A DNA stretch of 5,000 nt from assembly GCF_937128415.1 (NCBI RefSeq), contig NZ_CAKZMJ010000003.1, forward strand, positions 1 through 5,000. Direction: 5' to 3'. Below, in pieces: positions 1-5,000 of the stretch. The DNA is from an uncultured Caldilinea sp. Its GTDB lineage: Bacteria; Chloroflexota; Anaerolineae; Caldilineales; Caldilineaceae. The notes beneath the pieces are model-generated. The model saw nothing but the letters and a program-made list of their open reading frames with translations. It had not been told where the DNA came from and made no database searches. Position numbers and translations under genes: made by a program. The stretch's first letter is position 1. Each line of letters begins with the position of its first letter.

Positions 1-21
1 TGATGGCAAACCATGGGCGGA

Positions 22-70
22 TGATACAATTGATGCACTGGGAAATTTGTCTATGCATCGCCATTGTATC
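22..70. repeat. Imperfect inverted repeat in the leader, with -10-like half-sites
   Basis: The arms are 23-37 and 54-70 (positions approximate by one base on the left). GATACAAT pairs with ATTGTATC over 8 bp, and GATGCA pairs with TGCATC over 6 bp, with a small asymmetric bulge between them and a loop of about 16 bases. The left arm contains TACAAT preceded by TG plus one base (22-30), which is an extended -10-like string on the + strand. The right arm gives TACAAT on the - strand. This could be a transcription-factor operator or a pair of divergent promoters. No gene on the - strand is visible within the window to confirm divergence. The arms are seen directly; the function is inferred. Confidence 0.4.
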
Positions 71-94
71 GAAAAGAAATTGAATCGACCAATT

Positions 95-118
95 GCATCA
101 TTTTGTGCGTCATTTTCC
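95..118. repeat. 12-bp-period tandem direct repeat in the leader
   Basis: GCATCATTTTGT (95-106) is followed immediately by GCGTCATTTTCC (107-118). The first ten positions match at nine and share a TCATTTT core. A period of 12 bp is a little over one helical turn, so two regulator molecules could bind on nearly the same face. Chance recurrence of a T-rich core in an AT-rich spacer is also possible. Confidence 0.3.
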
Positions 119-138
119 TCGGCGAGCCGCAGGCCGAG
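118..138 (+). other. Small GC hairpin upstream of the reductase ribosome-binding site
   Basis: CTCGGC (118-123) and GCCGAG (133-138) are perfectly complementary 6-bp arms around a 9-base loop. The hairpin ends about 17 bases before the GAGG ribosome-binding site at 155-158. There is no T-run after it, so it does not look like an intrinsic terminator. It may be a fortuitous leader structure. Confidence 0.25.
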
Positions 139-165
139 CGGATTGAGGTGCGATGAGGGTTGGAG

Positions 166-999
<834 letters not shown>

Positions 1000-1007
1000 T
1001 TGCGGCT

Positions 1008-2153
<1,146 letters not shown>

Positions 2154-2183
2154 ACGGAGTCTGTTCCAGAAGCCGCCGTTCGA

Positions 2184-2204
2184 CGCCTGCATATTTCGCA
2201 GGCG
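2184..2204 (+). terminator. Possible weak terminator hairpin after the TPR gene
   Basis: CGCCTGC (2184-2190) and GCAGGCG (2198-2204) form a perfect 7-bp GC-rich stem with a 7-base loop, 30 bases after the TPR stop. The nearest T-run is TTTTT at 2222-2226, 17 bases beyond the stem. The canonical stem-plus-immediate-U-tract arrangement is therefore missing. It may terminate poorly, act in mRNA stability, or do nothing. Confidence 0.3.
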
Positions 2205-2338
2205 CTCAGCGTTGCTCCATCTTTTTCTGAGAACCCATTCAGGTGCGAAATGACCTTCCATCGCTCGCGTTTGAAATCCACATTGCCGGAGCGAGCGTCC
2301 TGGCGCCGTGCAGGCAAACAGCCCGATGGTCTCCGTCC

Positions 2339-2360
2339 GCCCGCCGCCGCGAAGGCGGGC
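2339..2360 (+). other. GC-rich hairpin upstream of the transporter start
   Basis: GCCCGCC (2339-2345) and GGCGGGC (2354-2360) form a perfect 7-bp stem of G-C pairs only, with an 8-base loop. No T-run follows, so it is unlikely to be an intrinsic terminator. If the transporter starts at 2454 the hairpin lies in its leader about 90 bases upstream. If it starts at 2250 the hairpin is coding. Confidence 0.35.
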
Positions 2361-2417
2361 GCCAAACCTGCTGCAGCGCCGTCCCCTCCTCGTCGCAGCG
2401 CGACCACGCGCACCACG

Positions 2418-2449
<32 letters not shown>

Positions 2450-2453
2450 GGCG

Positions 2454-3884
<1,431 letters not shown>

Positions 3885-3893
3885 ACGACCTAC

Positions 3894-3900
3894 AGGAGGA
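3894..3900 (+). promoter_or_regulatory. Perfect Shine-Dalgarno of the half-Rossmann gene
   Basis: AGGAGGA lies 6 bases before ATG 3907 in the 22-base gap after the transporter stop. It is the strongest ribosome-binding site in the window. It fixes the start of the small gene and implies higher translation than for its neighbours. Confidence 0.85.
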
Positions 3901-3906
3901 AATCTT

Positions 3907-4236
3907 ATGCGCATCTGGTTGATCGGAGCGGATTCCGCCGGCACGGTGGCGCTGCAACAACTTCAGAAGAACCCGGAGATCCAGGTGATCGTGAGCGACG
4001 CCATCGAGCGCCCCCAGGCAGTCGAGCGTCGCGTGATCGAACGCGTCGACTATGTCGAGTCGGTGACGCCGCTCAACATCAATCAGCTGGCACGGCGCAC
4101 CCGACCGGACCTGATTTTGCTGGATCGGAGCGCACTCCAGCGCGCCTACGGTCGCCTTTCAGAAGGGTTCACCTTCGCCGAGTCTATTCAGGAAGAGATC
4201 GCCGCAGCCAGTGAATGGCCTTGCATTGTGCTTTAA
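3907..4236 (+). CDS. Small Rossmann-like (TrkA-N-type half domain) protein of unknown function
   Basis: This 109-residue soluble protein reads as the first half of a nucleotide-binding Rossmann fold. Strand 1 with glycine loop is RIWLIGADSAG (2-12), followed by helix 1 (13-21). Strand 2 ends in an acidic residue (IQVIVSD, 25-31). A third strand is at about 49-54, and a helix then leads to a fourth strand, DLILLD (69-74). The glycine loop is G-A-D-S-A-G rather than a strict G-x-G-x-x-G, so NAD(H) or nucleotide binding is plausible but uncertain. No catalytic domain follows. TrkA-N/RCK-type regulatory subunits are the closest picture in layout. Its position directly behind a carrier and before an NTPase suggests a regulatory or accessory role, which is inference. 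It could also simply be a conserved hypothetical protein. The stop TAA (4234-4236) overlaps a possible ATG of the next gene (TAATG). Confidence 0.75.
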   Translation: MRIWLIGADSAGTVALQQLQKNPEIQVIVSDAIERPQAVERRVIERVDYVESVTPLNINQLARRTRPDLILLDRSALQRAYGRLSEGFTFAESIQEEIAAASEWPCIVL

Positions 4237-4253
4237 TGACCCATCCCTGTTCG

Positions 4254-4257
4254 GGAG
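4254..4257 (+). promoter_or_regulatory. Ribosome-binding site of the NTPase GTG start
   Basis: GGAG inside a GGGAGAGA string lies 8 bases before GTG 4266. The competing in-frame ATG at 4236 has no Shine-Dalgarno. It shares one base with the preceding stop codon, so it could only be used by translational coupling. Confidence 0.5.
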
Positions 4258-4265
4258 AGATTACT

Positions 4266-5000
4266 GTGGACCCTGCTGCGACGCCGAACAACTTAACCGC
4301 CTACCGGCTGCAAGGTTTTGTGGGCAGCCGCGCCCGCCTTCTTACGCTGCATGAATGGTTGACCGGCCGGGATGATTTGCCGGCCATCGCCATCAGCGGA
4401 GAACAGGGCGACGGCAAGAGCACGTTGGCCGTCGCCGCCGCCTGGAACCATTTCCACCACTTCTCCGACGGCATCATCCAGGTCAGCCCTGCAGGCATCA
4501 GCCCTTTCCGCCTCTACGACGTGGTGCGCACGATGGATACGGTGCTGGGCACTGCGCTCACGCGCTCCAGCGACGATCGCTGGGGCATCGGCATCCTCGA
4601 ACAACTGTACAAGCGACGCCGTCTGTTGATCCTCGACAAACTGGCGGGCGCCACCGAACGCGAGCTCGCCACCCTGGTGGAAATTATCGGGCATCTCCAT
4701 GAAAGTGAAGGCAAGTCGCGCATCATCCTGATCGATCGCAAGTTCAGCGCCAATATCGCCAGTTTGGTGCAGCACCAACACATCCATCTGACCGGCCTTC
4801 CTCGCGAGGATTTGGATGCGTTCATTGCGGCGCGCGCGCCGCAGACCGTGCGCGGGAGAGCGCAACGCCACGCCGAGGCGATCTACACGTTGGCTCAAAG
4901 CAGCCCGATGTGCATGCGTTTCATTTTTGGGCTGTTGGAAGAGTTCTCTTTCGATGAGCTGGAGAGCGCATTGCGCAACCTGGGCGGACAGGAGGGCGAC
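4266..5000 (+). CDS. NB-ARC/STAND-like P-loop NTPase, N-terminal part (runs off the window)
   Basis: The frame is open to the right edge, giving 245 residues of an incomplete protein. The order of motifs is that of NB-ARC/STAND switches. An 'FVGSRARL...WL' entry is at 18-32 (compare FVGRxxEL). Walker A GEQGDGKST is at 45-53. The Walker B strand RRLLILD is at 118-124, sensor-like SRIILIDR at 151-158, and a GLPREDLDAF segment at 177-186 like the GLPL region. STAND proteins hydrolyse ATP to switch between closed and oligomeric signalling states. They usually carry C-terminal sensor repeats (TPR, WD40, LRR), which would lie beyond this window. No effector domain precedes the NTPase, so it is either C-terminal or absent. 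Walker B has K125 where many NB-ARC proteins have a second acidic residue, and D157 sits where T-R is common. An in-frame ATG 4236 would add ten residues. AAA-type or DNA-binding regulator ATPases are alternatives. Confidence 0.75.
   Translation, partial: MDPAATPNNLTAYRLQGFVGSRARLLTLHEWLTGRDDLPAIAISGEQGDGKSTLAVAAAWNHFHHFSDGIIQVSPAGISPFRLYDVVRTMDTVLGTALTRSSDDRWGIGILEQLYKRRRLLILDKLAGATERELATLVEIIGHLHESEGKSRIILIDRKFSANIASLVQHQHIHLTGLPREDLDAFIAARAPQTVRGRAQRHAEAIYTLAQSSPMCMRFIFGLLEEFSFDELESALRNLGGQEGD

Noticed and set aside
4293..4898. A 201-codon - strand frame under the NTPase
   Set aside because: The + strand frame has Walker A, Walker B and further ordered motifs, and the antisense product shows none.

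Overview
The window is bacterial, gene-dense and of fairly high GC. It carries five genes, all on the + strand, with short spacers. It contains no RNA gene, CRISPR array or recognisable mobile element. The style of the proteins (a free-standing RibD C-terminal-type reductase, a membrane-anchored TPR protein, an NB-ARC/STAND-like NTPase) would suit a Chloroflexota organism such as the Caldilinea group. That assignment is an impression only, because no marker gene is present to confirm it.

Layout. Positions 1-165 are an AT-richer leader with an imperfect inverted repeat, a 12-bp-period direct repeat and a small GC hairpin. It is followed by a RibD C-terminal-domain (pyrimidine/dihydrofolate reductase-like) protein at 166-999. 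Eight bases after its stop, a TPR protein with one N-terminal membrane anchor starts at 1008. The sequence before that start is a textbook extended -10 element (992-1000) that contains the reductase stop codon. It lies so close to the ATG that the TPR mRNA should be nearly or fully leaderless. About 300 bases (2154-2453) then separate the TPR gene from a polytopic transporter of the DASS/SLC13 (divalent anion:sodium symporter) type, called here at 2454-3884. This spacer has no stop in the transporter frame, so a longer Arg/Pro-rich N-terminus beginning at 2250 is possible but not favoured.

The transporter leads into a tight cluster. A 22-base gap with a perfect Shine-Dalgarno precedes a 109-residue half-Rossmann protein (3907-4236). 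An NB-ARC/STAND-like P-loop NTPase (from 4266, or 4236 if a TAATG overlap is used) follows and runs off the right edge. Spacing suggests that the last three genes are co-transcribed.

How they work together is partly inference. A DASS-type carrier beside a small TrkA-N-like Rossmann protein is reminiscent of DASS carriers that carry RCK/TrkA-C regulatory domains, so the small protein could modulate the carrier. The NTPase could be a signalling switch in the same unit. The most unusual protein-level signal is that the carrier has lost the serine of both SNT substrate/sodium motifs and both GTPPN-like motifs, so its substrate is probably not a standard dicarboxylate.
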